Positions 16,850 through 29,406 of a DNA stretch of 41,500 bases are shown here, one piece after another. Under the pieces are notes generated by a model. It was not told where the DNA came from. It did not search any database and saw nothing but the letters and a program-made list of their open reading frames with translations. A program made the position numbers and the translations under genes. Source of the stretch: Chrysomallon squamiferum (taxonomy: Eukaryota; Mollusca; Gastropoda; Neomphalida; Peltospiridae); the NCBI GenBank assembly GCA_012295275.1, contig CM022670.1, forward strand, positions 33,226,938-33,268,437, in the 5' to 3' direction. The first letter of the stretch is position 1. Every line of letters begins with the position of its first letter.

Positions 16850-19657
16850 ATGAATTAATACTAATAACGTTTAGAAGTTGTTTTAAATAATAAATACATA
16901 TTCCTATTTACTGTTTCTGTTATGAATTATACACCCAAAAATATACGTCTAGAGTTAGAAACTGTCGCAAAATGTGCGAAAATTATGGATACTGTTCGTA
17001 GACAATTATTAATGAATAAACATTTTGGAAATTGCATCATAGAAATATTATAAAAGAAAGTAACAATTAAAAAAAAAAGGAAACAAAAAACCATCTTATG
17101 TATTAATCTCCACATACTGAATTTATTGTGTTTCTAACATTATATGTGTTGTTTGGTTAACTTGTTTATAAACAAATAAACTTAATATGAAATTCATGTA
17201 AAATTATTCCTGATGTAGTTTGTGATTTCTGTTGAAATTACACTAAGATATCAATTTTATTTTAGACTTTTTGATCTACCTGCTTATAAAATTAATGATT
17301 TGGAACATTATGGCTCTGAATTCTGCAGTAGACGGGAATAAATAATTTATTTCAAATGTCAAATATACTTTTTCAACAGTAAAATAGCTTATAAAGCTCT
17401 TTCATGCACCAAGAAGCTCCACAACTGAATATGTATTGATAACAGAACTGGTTGATTGTCGAAAACACTGATAAACTGGAAAAAGTTCAAAGTTTAGAAG
17501 ATTATAAATATGTTTACGGCATTAAAAATTCTCAGGAATAATGTGTTAGTTCGTATTAAAATAAATAAAACATACATATTACTGAGATTAAAAATGATTA
17601 ATTTTAATTTATTTATTTACTTATTTATTTATTATTTTACTTTAGTTTGGTTTTGGAATTGGAAAAGTTTATAATTACACAATAAATGCATTTGCTTTAT
17701 CAAATAAAATATTAACTAGTTTAATTTAATTATAATACGTAAGTTTTAAATTTATAAATATTACAATTAAGTAATTTAGATTAAATTTTTATTAAACTTT
17801 TACTGCTAGGATTCCCTTTACTCGTACACAAATTACATGTAATCAAATAATAAAATAAATCTTATTTAGTACACTCTGTAACTACATGTCAGCACAAAAT
17901 GTATCTTCTATAGTGCATTCTGAGTAGTCTCACATACATACACACACACATGCACACTCACAGACATTACAAATAAATAAAATGTTTATATATGTATATA
18001 AACACACACTCATACACATACAGACACATACATACAAACATACAAACATGCAAATTATTCCTGCCGACATTTTACTGAAAATAATATTAACAAAAATTCA
18101 CTAAAGTAGATTTTTTAACAATTAACCTGAAAGTCTGCAATAGAGACATACATAGCTTTTTTTTAATCCGGAACTAAGACATATTACACAGTATTTTAAC
18201 ATGTCTTCTTTACTGAAGCGTTACTGTTACTGTTACTACGTAAAAAAAAAAACATTTCCTATATAGAGAGATTACTACATATATTAGTACATTTGCCAAA
18301 TCTCTCATTTTTTATTGTCTTTATTTTTTTTTTTTTTTTTTATTATTATTTAGTGGAATAATAAATGAACACTGAAAAGATTTAAATATCGAGTAACAAT
18401 CTTTAACCTGCGCAGTGACATGTTACAATATTTTATTGTTTTTCAAAAGCATATCGGTGGAAATGAGTCAGCATTTGGGTATTAAGTGGTCGTATATTAA
18501 TACTTATGAAGTCATAAGGCCGACAAAATAAAAAAGCAATATTTTTACAAATGAGTATAATATTATGCATAAAGTTAATATTTATTAATAAAATAAATAG
18601 ATAAATAAATAAATAAAAATATATGTTTTTAAATTTGTAGAAACACACAGACACACATAATAATAAACAAAATATTCGGTTGAATATTAGGTTAAACTTA
18701 ACATTTATAAAAAAAGAGTGTTATTTTTATATTTTTAAATGTGTTAGAATGTATTCACAAAAGAAATTTATAATAATAATGACACGTGAAACTGAACGAA
18801 TTACTTCCCTTGTTATTACTGTAGATTTATTATTAATATATTAGTCTACACTTAAATTTAATAATAATAATAATAAAACAACAACAACACCAAAAATAAT
18901 AATAACAACAATGATTATGGTGATGATGATGGTGGTGGTGGTGATGATAATGATGGTAACGGTGGTGATGATGACGTTCAATAGTTTACATCTAAGTCGT
19001 GTTTGTTTTTACATGAGTTAGTAAAGAAAGTCGATGACTTACAACTGTTCGAAAGTCGATGACTTAATGTTCAGATAACGTGTTTGTCAACACTGAACAA
19101 TGCTTTTCAATAATATGGATTCTATTTTAAAAATAAAAAAATAAAAATAAAAATAAAATCCACTATTATTACTACTACTACTACCACTACTATTTTAATA
19201 CTTTTATTTTATTTTTACTACTTTTTTTCTATAAATATATTAATAATAATGAAATATTTTAAATAAAATAATAAATAAATAAATAAATATCAGAAAGGTA
19301 TCCAGATCAATGCATTCAATAATAACATCAAAAAAAAAATAAAAAAAAAATAAAAATACTCTATTACTGTTGGAACGTGAACTACTACTAACAATAATCG
19401 ACGAATAAATAATTAAATAAATAAATGTTTTTTAACAACGTTAACGACGTGGATGTAAGTCTGATTGTAAATGTAACGTGGCTTTGTGACGCGGAAACAA
19501 AACAGTGACTCGATCTTTGTAGACTTTTGTTTTACACCGATATATTATAGATATATATATATATATTATGATTTATTTGAGTTATATCTAAAACTGTGAT
19601 TTAACCGTAATAACAATAATAATAATAATAACAATACCAATAAGAACAACCCTAAAG
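16850..19657. other. Unit 1 spacer
   Basis: AT-rich sequence shared in pieces with the other spacers (landmarks CACCAAGAAGCTCCACAACTG, GTGGAAATGAGTCAGC, GTGGTGATGATAATGATGG). It contains CA/ATAC runs near 17940-18050, AAT runs, a GAT/GGT tract near 18910-18975 and TA runs near 19550. No coding sequence supported. Confidence 0.65.
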
Positions 19658-19679
19658 ATGATGATGATGATGATAAACA

Positions 19680-20012
19680 CAACATAATAGGAAACAGAAG
19701 CGACAGATGCGCTGTACTGCATTAGTTAATGTTACAGTCATTACAGGACCAACCCGTGTTTGTAATTAACAATTATTATTACAGATCAATCTTAATGCAA
19801 ACATGAACCAAGGTCGTCCACTAGGCGAAGCTATTTCTTTTAAAATGACTCACTGTGTCCTAGGTTTGACCTTGACAGTTCCCTTTGAGTTGCTTTTCCA
19901 CTGGTATATCATACTTTGGTATTTTCAACTATATGATCATTCTCTATCAATATTTTTAAAATTTAAATTATTTTATATCAATTTGCATAAGAGTAAATAC
20001 AGTAAACAATAA
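19680..20012 (+). other. Conserved pre-CARD block, unit 2 (short ORF frameshifted)
   Basis: Same block as unit 1, with AP-1-like TGACTCA at 19856-19862 and TGACCTTGA at 19877-19885 unchanged. An extra base turns GAGTTCTTT into GAGTTGCTTT near 19889, shifting the short ORF that starts at 19803; it then reads 69 codons of unrelated sequence. The non-coding motifs stay intact while the frame is lost. Confidence 0.4.
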
Positions 20013-20700
20013 TTAACACTAAAAAAAACCCATATAAACTAAATGAAAGAAAGATCTTAATTTTATTATTATTATTATTATTTTATTATTTTAATAAATA
20101 TTTAATCTCCAATAAAGAAAAAACTAAAACAATTATTACATTAGGTTTATTAGACAGTGAAAGATGACTTAATTTGCGTTTGAGACATAATTAATATATT
20201 ACATGTATAACCATCTTGAAAATAACAAATGTGTCCTGTTCACCGACGTAAATGTACATTTGTATTTATGTAATGTCACACTCTAACCTTCAGATTTTGA
20301 TAAAACACGTCCTAATTATCATATATCAACTAAATACTAATATATAACTGAACTTCCTGGATTGCGAAATAAACAAAAATGAGGTTTCTAATCTAGTTTT
20401 GGAGATAAACAATCTAATACTTGAACCAATGGAATTCATCCGGTTAAAGATTTCCTTGAAACTAGTCAGAAGTCTGCCAAACGTTTGAAATGTAAATTAT
20501 AATCAGTAACTGTTTGAATAAGGCTTGTTTTTTTGAACATGCAATGATCCAATAAATCATAAATTAAGAATAACATCTGACGCAATGTTTTGGGTGACTG
20601 CGTACTGTTAAGTTTTATGGTTTCGTGTTTGACATGTGACGTATGGTAACAATATCAAGGTGTTCACTACAGCGTCCAGTTATTCTTCTTTAATGTGAGT

Positions 20701-20772
20701 TATAATCAATACATGTAGTTCTGCGGTCAATACAAAGACCTGAAAATACTACAGGTAGTGGATGTTTTCCTG
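20701..20772 (+). promoter_or_regulatory. Presumed promoter and 5' leader of CARD copy 2
   Basis: TATAAT at 20701-20706, an initiator-like GGTCAATAC about 25 bp on, and a leader ending CCTG before GTAAGT at 20773. TGACGTAT near 20640 is conserved. The acceptor candidate at 22021-22022 gives a leader intron of about 1250 nt. Confidence 0.35.
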
Positions 20773-21156
20773 GTAAGTTTGCTAAACTTGATTTATAATT
20801 CTTTTTATTTACTGAAGGATGAATTAGTAACTTAATTTGTGAAGGCCATGGACTGGAATAGTTTAAAAATGGTAAATATTATCATGCTTTAATAAGTATT
20901 ATCAGATGAAATTTAAAAATAATTAAAAATATATAAATGTGTTTTTATTATTATAGACTGTGTGAATACGAATACGGCTAACAGAATTGGTGTAAACGAT
21001 GAGTAGTAAAATAATTTTAAATAAATGTTTTGCAGATTTTTAGAAGACTTGCACAGCAACATTAAAATATCTGTATTTTGTAACAGTTCTTTTTGAACTG
21101 CTATTCCAAGATGTCTGCTCCATTATTAGTCCAGGCGACAAAAAAAATAAAAATAA

Positions 21157-21187
<31 letters not shown>

Positions 21188-21366
21188 CAACAACAACAAC
21201 AACAACAATAATAAATGCAGACAGAGTAGGTAAAAAACAAATTAATAATTACCTCTTATTATGTAATAACCATTTTTAATTAAAATTAAAATTAAATTTC
21301 CTACGCTGAAGATACAAAACATAAGTTATTTTGAAGAAGACTATTTCGAAAGCTTGGACATGTACT

Positions 21367-21413
21367 GTCATTTTAAAAAGATGACAACCGTGAGTTGTTA
21401 CAGTAATATCATA
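21367..21413 (+). repeat. 47-bp unit, single copy (unit 2)
   Basis: One copy of the CTGTCATTTTA..ACAACC..GTTGTTACAGTAATAT element that is tandemly repeated three times in unit 3 and seven times in unit 4. Confidence 0.75.
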
Positions 21414-22030
21414 ATTCGTGCCTCTACAGTTTGATAGTCAATATGTACTATGATTTCATTTAATACAATTTAATATAAGCAATTAACTAATTCATAAGCA
21501 AATTAATATAGATATTATCTACAAAACTAAAATTCACAACAGACAACTAAACACAAAATATAAGAATGTAAAAATTGCAACTGTATCATTTATTACATAT
21601 GTATCATCAAAATTCGTAAATCATGTTTGTTATAGTAGCTTTTACTATGCTAGCAGTAGAGTAGAAAATCTAACTTTTGATAACAAAAAGAAAAGAAAAA
21701 ATTCTCAAATGACATTATCATAATGATTCCACATAAAAAAGCTACAAATTTAATAATGAGTAGAGTTTTCGTATCTTTTGTTAAAATAGAGAATTGTTAG
21801 ATATCTCGAAATTTGGCAGACTTAACCTAATCTATGTAAAATATAATGTTGGTAACATTGCCCATGTTTGTTTCTTGCCTTTTGGCAGTTGAATTTTATG
21901 GAGACACAATATGAATAAGCAATGATTATGTGTACACTGTTGTTACCCGTCTGTCGTTAGCTGTTGGTATATACCTATTTCTTCTTTTACTTCTTCTTCT
22001 TCTTTTTTTTTTTTTAATAAAGATTAAGGA

Positions 22031-22933
22031 ATGGCTAAAGTAACTTCAAGTCGTGGAAGGATGAACGAGGATGAAGAAAAATGTATTCAGAACAACTTGG
22101 TGGAAATAGAGAGGACTGTAGAGGCAAATGAGATCGTCACACATCTTTTTTCATCCGATATCATTACCCTGGACGACAAAATGGAAATTACTTCTGCCGA
22201 ACCGAGACAGAAACGTATCCGACTTCTACTAGATAAAATCATCCTTCAAGGAGGACCGCTGGCCTTCACTGAATTTATCAAATCTCTTGAAAACCGTCAC
22301 TATTTCGATCTTGTGGCAAAACTCATCGATCCAAATTCTATCACTCCCAGAGGCGATGATGATGTTGATGGTACAAAAAAATGGAAAACTGATACAAATT
22401 TCGATCTCCGACTTGAACTGCTGAAAGATCGTTTTAATAAACTGGACGAAAAGGTCTCAAATCTGGATGATTTGAAAATCGACATAGCAGTCATCAGACA
22501 TTCTCTGAAAGAGATAAAAATGCTGACTGCAAAAGAAGCTGAAACTAAAATGACCATCGAAATGCTGACACAGCAGCTGAACGAAAAAACGAAGAAACTC
22601 GAAGAAGCTGAAAGACAAATTGATCTTCTCGAAAGCAAAATCCAAGAACTCGAAGAACACAGAAGGAAAGATAAGATGGAACTGAAAGGCCTGAAATGCG
22701 CGATCACGAGGCAGGATTTCACTATCAACATTCTGAAAGGCGCAATGACGAAGCAGGATATGACTATCAGCACTCTGAATGATACAATAGGACAACAGAG
22801 GAAAGAAATGGCAAAAATGAATGAAGATATACAATATCGACTGAAGGAATTGGAAAAAAAGGTTCCACCGCGTTACCAACACAAGCAGAGGTCGCGGGGT
22901 AAAGTGAATTCTAAAAACAGATTTGACAATTGA
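22031..22933 (+). CDS. CARD-coiled-coil protein, copy 2 (300 aa, diverged)
   Basis: Same architecture as copy 1: CARD at residues ~12-102, with changes such as EIVTHLFSSD and SAEPRQ. A shorter, altered linker (DDDVDGTKKWKTDTNFD) follows, then a coiled coil and a basic tail (GKVNSKNRFDN). The first coiled-coil part (residues ~110-160) differs most. The block from about residue 167 to 210 is identical in protein to the other copies and nearly so in DNA. The C-terminal coil has an extra repeat of the ITRQDFTINILK type (next copy MTKQDMTISTLN), so the coil differs in composition and register. It is intact and could have a distinct partner range; that is inference. The ATGG start follows TAAGGA. 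Confidence 0.85.
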   Translation: MAKVTSSRGRMNEDEEKCIQNNLVEIERTVEANEIVTHLFSSDIITLDDKMEITSAEPRQKRIRLLLDKIILQGGPLAFTEFIKSLENRHYFDLVAKLIDPNSITPRGDDDVDGTKKWKTDTNFDLRLELLKDRFNKLDEKVSNLDDLKIDIAVIRHSLKEIKMLTAKEAETKMTIEMLTQQLNEKTKKLEEAERQIDLLESKIQELEEHRRKDKMELKGLKCAITRQDFTINILKGAMTKQDMTISTLNDTIGQQRKEMAKMNEDIQYRLKELEKKVPPRYQHKQRSRGKVNSKNRFDN

Positions 22934-23215
22934 CATCATGCTAATATGTCAGAAAATTGCAGTTTTGATATTTTTACCCCGTGTTTGGTTTGCGACACGA
23001 TCTTACTTGATTACATTAAGCACGATTTTTGGTGAGAATGGTTTGCAAACAAAGCGTGTACATTTAACCTTTATTTGTATTTTTATTACATTTTAATTTT
23101 TTTTTTTTTATAAAAGATTTAGTCATTTAAAAATAATAATAATAACACTTGTGGTGTTGAGGTGATGTTGAATACGTTAATTCAAACGATAATTCCGTTG
23201 ACATTTGAAACGTTT

Positions 23216-23221
23216 AATAAA
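23216..23221 (+). terminator. AATAAA poly(A) signal of CARD copy 2
   Basis: TTTAATAAAAAGAATTAATAC, about 280 nt after the stop, in the conserved context. Confidence 0.55.
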
Positions 23222-24558
23222 AAGAATTAATACTAATAATGTTTGGAAGATGTCTTAAATAATAAATACATATTCCTATTTACTGTTTCTTTTATGAATT
23301 ATACACCCAAAAATATACGTCTAGAGTTAGAAACTGTCACAAAATGTGCGAAAATTATGGATACTGTTCGTAGACAATTATTAATGAATAAACATTTTGG
23401 AAATTGCATCATAGAATAATTAAATATTATAAAAGAAACTAACAATAAAAAAAAAAAAGGAAACAAAAAGCATCTTCTGTATAAATCTCCGAATACTGAA
23501 TTTATTGTGTTTTTAACATTATATGTATTGTTTGGTTAACTTGTTTATAAATGAATACATTTAATATGAAATTCATGTAAAAATATTATTCCTGAAAGTG
23601 TCGCAAAATGTGCTAAAATTATTGATACTGTTCGTAGACAAATATTAATGAATAAACATTTTGGAAATTGCATCATAGAAATAAATAAATATCATAAAAG
23701 AAAGTAACAATGAAAGAAAAAAAGAAAAAACAAGAAAAAAAGAGAATAAAACATCTTCTGTATAAATCTCCACATACTGAATTTATTATGTTTTTACATT
23801 ATATATGTTGTTTGGTTAGGAATTCATATACTAACTTATTTTTAAAACGAATAAATTTATTATGAAATTGATGCCATATTATTATTCCTGATGTAGTTTG
23901 TGATTTCTGCTGAAAATTACACTAAATTAATAACTTACTTACCAGTTTCATTTTAGACTTTCTGATCTACCGGCTTATAAAACTTACGATTTGGAACATT
24001 ATGGCTCTGAATTCTGCAGTAGACGGGAATAAATAATTTATTTCAAATGTCTAATATACTTTTTCAACAGTAAAATAGCTTATAAAACTATTTCATGCAC
24101 CAAGAAGCTCCACAACTGAATATGTGTTGATAACAGAACTGGTTGATAGTCGAAAATACTGATAAACGGAAAAAAGATCAAAGTTTAGAAAGATTATAAA
24201 AATGTGATTATTTTTAATTTATTTATTTACTTATTTATTAATTATTTTACTTTAGTTTGCTTGTGTAATTGGAAAATTTTAACTATACACAATAAATGCA
24301 TTTGCTTTTCACTTTTTCTTATCAAATAAAACATTAATGGTAGCTAGTTTAATTTAATGATAATAGGTAAATTTTAAAGTTGTAATATTTTACAATTAAC
24401 TAATTTAAATTAAATTTTTATTAACCAATTACTGCTAGGATTCCCTTTACTCGTACACAAATTACATGTAATCAAACAATAAAATAAATCTTATTTAGTA
24501 CACTCTGTAACTACATGTCAGTACAAAATGTATCTTTGGTCGTGCATTCTCAGTCGTG

Positions 24559-24599
<41 letters not shown>

Positions 24600-24950
24600 A
24601 ATAGAATAAAATATTCGTTTGAATATTATGGTAAACTTAACATTTTTAAGAAAAGAGTGTTATTTTTTTTTAAAGTATTAGAGTAGAAAAGAAATTTATT
24701 TATTTATTTATTTTCTTTTGGTTTTGTAGGGATTTTTATTTTTTCTAGCAAATATATTAAGTATCTTGCAGTGTGAAATGTGTTTGATATTAACAAATTA
24801 AACGGTTTACAGAAAAAAGAATATATGTAATATGTATGACTTAATGTTCAGATAACGTGCTTACATATAGAAAACAAATTACATGTAATCAAATAATAAA
24901 ATAAATATTATTCAGCACAAAATGTATCTTTGGTTGTGCATTCTGAGTCG

Positions 24951-24997
<47 letters not shown>

Positions 24998-26654
24998 CAA
25001 AGACATTACAAATAAATAAAATGTCCAGACACACATTCCACACATAGATACATACATACAAACATACATGCAAATTATTCCTGCCGACATTTTACTGAAA
25101 ATAAAATTAAGAAAAATAATTTTCACTAAAGTAGTTTTTTCAAAATTAACCAGAACGCCTGCAATATAGACATACATAGATATTTTATTTTATTTTTACT
25201 TTTACGGGACTAAGGCATATTACGCGGTGTTTTAACGTGTTTAAAAGGCATCGTCTTCTTTACTGAGGTTTTTCTGTTACTATTCGAAAAAGCATTTCCT
25301 ATATATAGGTATTACTACAGATGTGTACATGTGCCAAATCTATCTCTTTTTTATTGTCTTTATTATTTGTTTTCTTTATTATTATTCAGTGGAATAATAA
25401 ATGAACACTGAAAAGATTTAAATATCGAGTAACAATCTTTAACCTGCGCAGTGACATGCTACAATCTTTTATTGTTTTTAAAAAGCATATTGGTGGAAAT
25501 GAGTGAGCATTTGGGTATTAAGAGGTCGATATAACATTTATATAAATAAAAAAGCAAAATATTTACAAATGAATATAATATTACGCATAGAGTTTATATT
25601 TATTAATAAAAATAAATAGATAAATAAATAAATAAATAAAAATATATGTTTTTAAATTACTAGACACAAACACACATAATAATAAACAAAATATTCGGTT
25701 GAATATTAGGTTAAACTTAACATTTATAAAAAAAAAAGTGTTATTTTTATTTTTTTAAATGTGTTAGAATATATTCACAAAAGAAATTTATAATAATAAT
25801 GACACGTAAAATTGAACGAATTACTTCCCTTGTTATTACTGTAGATTTATTATTAATATATTAGTCTAGATTTAAATTTAATAATAATAATAAAAAACGA
25901 CAACAACAACATCAAAAATAATAATAACAACAATGGTGATGATGATGGTGGTGGTGGTGATGATAATGATGGTAACAGTGGTGATGATGATGTTCAATAG
26001 CTTACATCTAAGTCGTGTTTGTTTTCTTTTTACATGAGTTAGTAAAGAAAGTCGATGACTTACAACTGTTGGATTTTACGGCCGCACATCTCACAGTGGG
26101 GCCGCGGATAAATGTACTTCCCTGTCAACACTGGTGCAAGATGCTTTTCATCCTTAGCACGAGATTTAAGAGAAATAGTAGGAAAAAAAAAAAAAAAAAA
26201 AAAAATTTAGACTAAGCTTAGTAGTAACTTTCTAAAGAAAACTATTCCAGCAGTTTTCCGAGTCAGCGACATCTTTGATCCATTTTCCAGCGTTATTAAC
26301 ACTAAACAAATATTTTCTGGGCTTTTGGGATTTTTGTTTTCTTGTTTGTTTCTTTGTTTGTTATTGATTGTTGGTGTAGGGATTTTCAGGGTGGGGGCTT
26401 TTTATTATTATTTTCTAATTTGTTTTTTTGGTTTTGTTGGGATTTGAGTTTTTCTTTTTTTTCTAGTAAATATATTAAGTATTTTGCAGTGTGAAATGTG
26501 TTTTGCTTTTAACAAATTAAACGGTTTACAGAAAAAAGAATATATGTAATATGTATGACTTAATGTTCAGATAACGTGTTTACATACAGAACCATGCATT
26601 CAATAATATGGATTCTATTTAAAAAAAATAAAATTAAAAAAAATAAAAATAAAA

Positions 26655-26715
<61 letters not shown>

Positions 26716-27036
26716 TAATAATAATAATAAATAAATAAATAAATAAATAAAGGTATCCAGATCAACTTATCAGCCACGTTCAGTTGGATCGTGAATGTAA
26801 CTCGACGACTGATTGTAAATGTAACAGTAAAACTAACGACATAGAGTCACGTGGTTTTGTGACGCGGAATCTGTTAGAAATAAAACAGTGACTCGATCTT
26901 TGCAGACTTTTGTTTTACACCGATATATTATAGATATATATATATATTATGATTTATTTGAGTTATATCTAAAACTGTGATTTAACCGTAATAACAATAA
27001 TAATAATAATAACAATAGCAATAAGAACAACCATAA
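23222..27036. other. Unit 2 spacer, internally rearranged
   Basis: Longest spacer of units 1-3. A 90-bp landmark (GTGCGAAAATTATGGATACTG) at about 23328-23420 recurs at about 23598-23690. The ACAAATTACATGTAATCAAA landmark occurs twice (about 24458 and 24870), with downstream-type spacer sequence between (24600-24860), followed by a second pass through the same order. CA runs at 24555-24598 and 24952-24990; TAC/AAT run at 26656-26752. No gene supported. Confidence 0.65.
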
Positions 27037-27059
27037 AGATGATGATGATGATGATAAAC

Positions 27060-27387
27060 ACAACATAATAGGAAACAGAAGCGACAGATACGCTGTACTG
27101 CATTAGTTAATGTTACAGTCATTACAGGACCAACCCGTGTTAATTAACAGTTATTATTACAGATCAATCTTAATGCAAACATGAACCAAGGTCTTCCACT
27201 AGACGAAGCTCTTTCTTCTAAAATGACTCACTGTGTCCTAGGTTTGACCTTGACAGTTCCCTTTGAGTTCTTTTCCACTGGAATATCATACTTTGGTACT
27301 TTCACCTATATGATCATTCTCTATCAATATTTTAAAAATTTAAATTATTTTACATTATTTTGCATGAAAGTAATAAACAATAATTAG
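27060..27387 (+). other. Conserved pre-CARD block, unit 3 (short ORF 68 codons)
   Basis: ORF at 27181-27387 starts MNQGLPLDEALSSKMTHCVL. One T fewer in the final T-run lets it read past the stop used in units 1 and 4. TGACTCA at 27224-27230 and TGACCTTGA at 27245-27253 are kept. On the minus strand the same block reads about 24 open codons ending at a GTGAGT donor-like site (27226-27231). Confidence 0.4.
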
Positions 27388-28149
27388 CACTAAAATAAAA
27401 CCGATATAAACTAAACGAAAGAAAGATCTTAATTTTTTATTATTATTTTTTTTTTTTTAAATAAACAAATAAATAATACTGCAAATAATAATATTTATTT
27501 CAACAAATTTTATCCTTTCAAAATAATTTTTGATGGTTTTTAATGAAATCACTTTCAAAATATATCTTGATCATTTTATTATTTTAATAAATATTTATTC
27601 TCCAATAAAGAAAAAACTAAAACAATTATTACATCAGGTTTATTAGACAGTGAAAGATGACTTAATTTGCGCTTTGAGACATAATTAATATATTACATGT
27701 ATAAATATCTTGAAAATAACAAATCTGTACTCTTCACAGACGTAAATGCACATTTGTATTTATCTAACCTTCAGATTTCGATAAAACACGTCCAAATTAT
27801 CATATATCAACTGAATACTAGCATATAACTGAACTTCCTGGATTGCGAAATAAACAAAAATGAGGTCTACAATCTAATACTTCAACGAATTAATTCATCC
27901 GGTCCAAATCTTCCTTGTAACTATTCAGAAGTTTGCCAACCTTCTAAAATGTAAATTATAATCAGTAACGAGTGGAGACGGGCTTCTTTTTAAATAGGCA
28001 ATGATCCATTAAATCATATATGAGGAATACCGTCTGTTTTTAGTGCCTGCGTAATGTGAAGTTTTGTGGTTTCGTGTTTGACATGTGACGTATGGTAGAA
28101 ATATCAAGCTGTTCACTATAGCGTGCTGTTATTCTTCTTTAATGTGAGT

Positions 28150-28220
28150 TATAATCAATACATTTAGTTCTGTGGTCAACACAAAGACCATGAAAATACG
28201 ACATAGTGGATGTTTTTCGG
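28150..28220 (+). promoter_or_regulatory. Presumed promoter and 5' leader of CARD copy 3
   Basis: TATAAT at 28150-28155, GGTCAACAC downstream, and a leader ending TTTCGG before GTAAGT at 28221. The acceptor candidate AG at 29397-29398 gives an ~1180-nt intron. TGACGTAT upstream is kept. Confidence 0.35.
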
Positions 28221-28689
28221 GTAAGTTTGCTAAACTTGATTTATAATGTTTTTTATTTATTGAAGGATAACTTAGTAAGTTAATTCCTTAAGGACATGGA
28301 TTGGAATAGTTTGAAAATGATTAATATTATTTATCTTTTAATAAGTATTGTCAGATGAAGTTAAAAAATAATTAAAAATTTATAAATGATTTTTCTGATT
28401 GTAGCCTGTGTGAATTCGAATACGGCTAACATAATTGGTGTAAACGATGAGCAGTGAAATACATTTTAAATAAATGTTTTGCAGATGTATAGAAGACTTA
28501 CACAGGAACAATAAAATATGTGCATTTTGTAACAGTTTTCTTTTTGAGCTGCTATTCCAAGATGTATACTCCATTATTAGTCCAAATAATAAAAAAAAAA
28601 AAAATAAATAAATAAATTAAATTTCCTTGGCTGCGGATACAAAACATAAGTTATTTTGAAGCAGACTATTTCGAAAGCTTGAATATGCA

Positions 28690-28830
28690 CTGTCATTTTA
28701 GTAAATAACAACCAGCGTTCTTACAGTAATATAATCCTGTCATTTTAGTAAATAACAACCAGCGTTGTTACAGTAATATAATCCTGTCATTTTAATAAAT
28801 AACAGTCATGAGTTGTACAGTAATATCATA
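28690..28830 (+). repeat. 47-bp tandem repeat, three units (unit 3)
   Basis: Three adjacent copies of CTGTCATTTTAGTAAATAAC...GTTACAGTAATATAATC, the last diverged like the single copy in unit 2. Confidence 0.85.
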
Positions 28831-29406
28831 ATACTGTGTCTCTACAATTTGATAGTCAAAGTGTACTATGGTTTTATTTAATACAATTTAATACAAGCAG
28901 TTAACTATTTCATAAGCAAATTAATATAAATATAATCTACAAAACTAATATTCAAAACACACGTAAAAAACAATTAAACACAAAATATAAAAATGTAAAA
29001 GTTACAACTGCATCATGTATTACGTATATATCATCAAAATTCATAAATCATGTTTGTCATAGTACCTCTTACTATCCAAGTATCTCTGCAGAAAATGTGA
29101 CTTTTGATAATGAAAAGAAAAGGAAACATTGTCAAATGACATCATCGTAATGATTCCACATAAAAAATAAACAAATTTAATAATGAATAGAGTTTTTGTG
29201 TTTTTATAAAAATAAAGAAGTGTTCGAGTTCTCGAAATTTTAACCTAATCTATGCAAAATATAATATTGGTAACATTGGCCATGTTTGTTTCTGTCAGTT
29301 GAATTTTATGAAGAGAAAATTATGAATAAGCATGGATTATGTCCTTAGGTATGGTATATATTTATTTCTTCTTCTTCTTTTTTCTTTTTTTAATAAAGAT
29401 TAAGCC

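Noticed and set aside
26015-26215. A 66-codon open frame in the unit 2 spacer with less AT-rich sequence
   Set aside because: The matching stretch in unit 4 (about 39960-40100) is not open in the same frame, and the frame ends in an A-run. It is spacer sequence.
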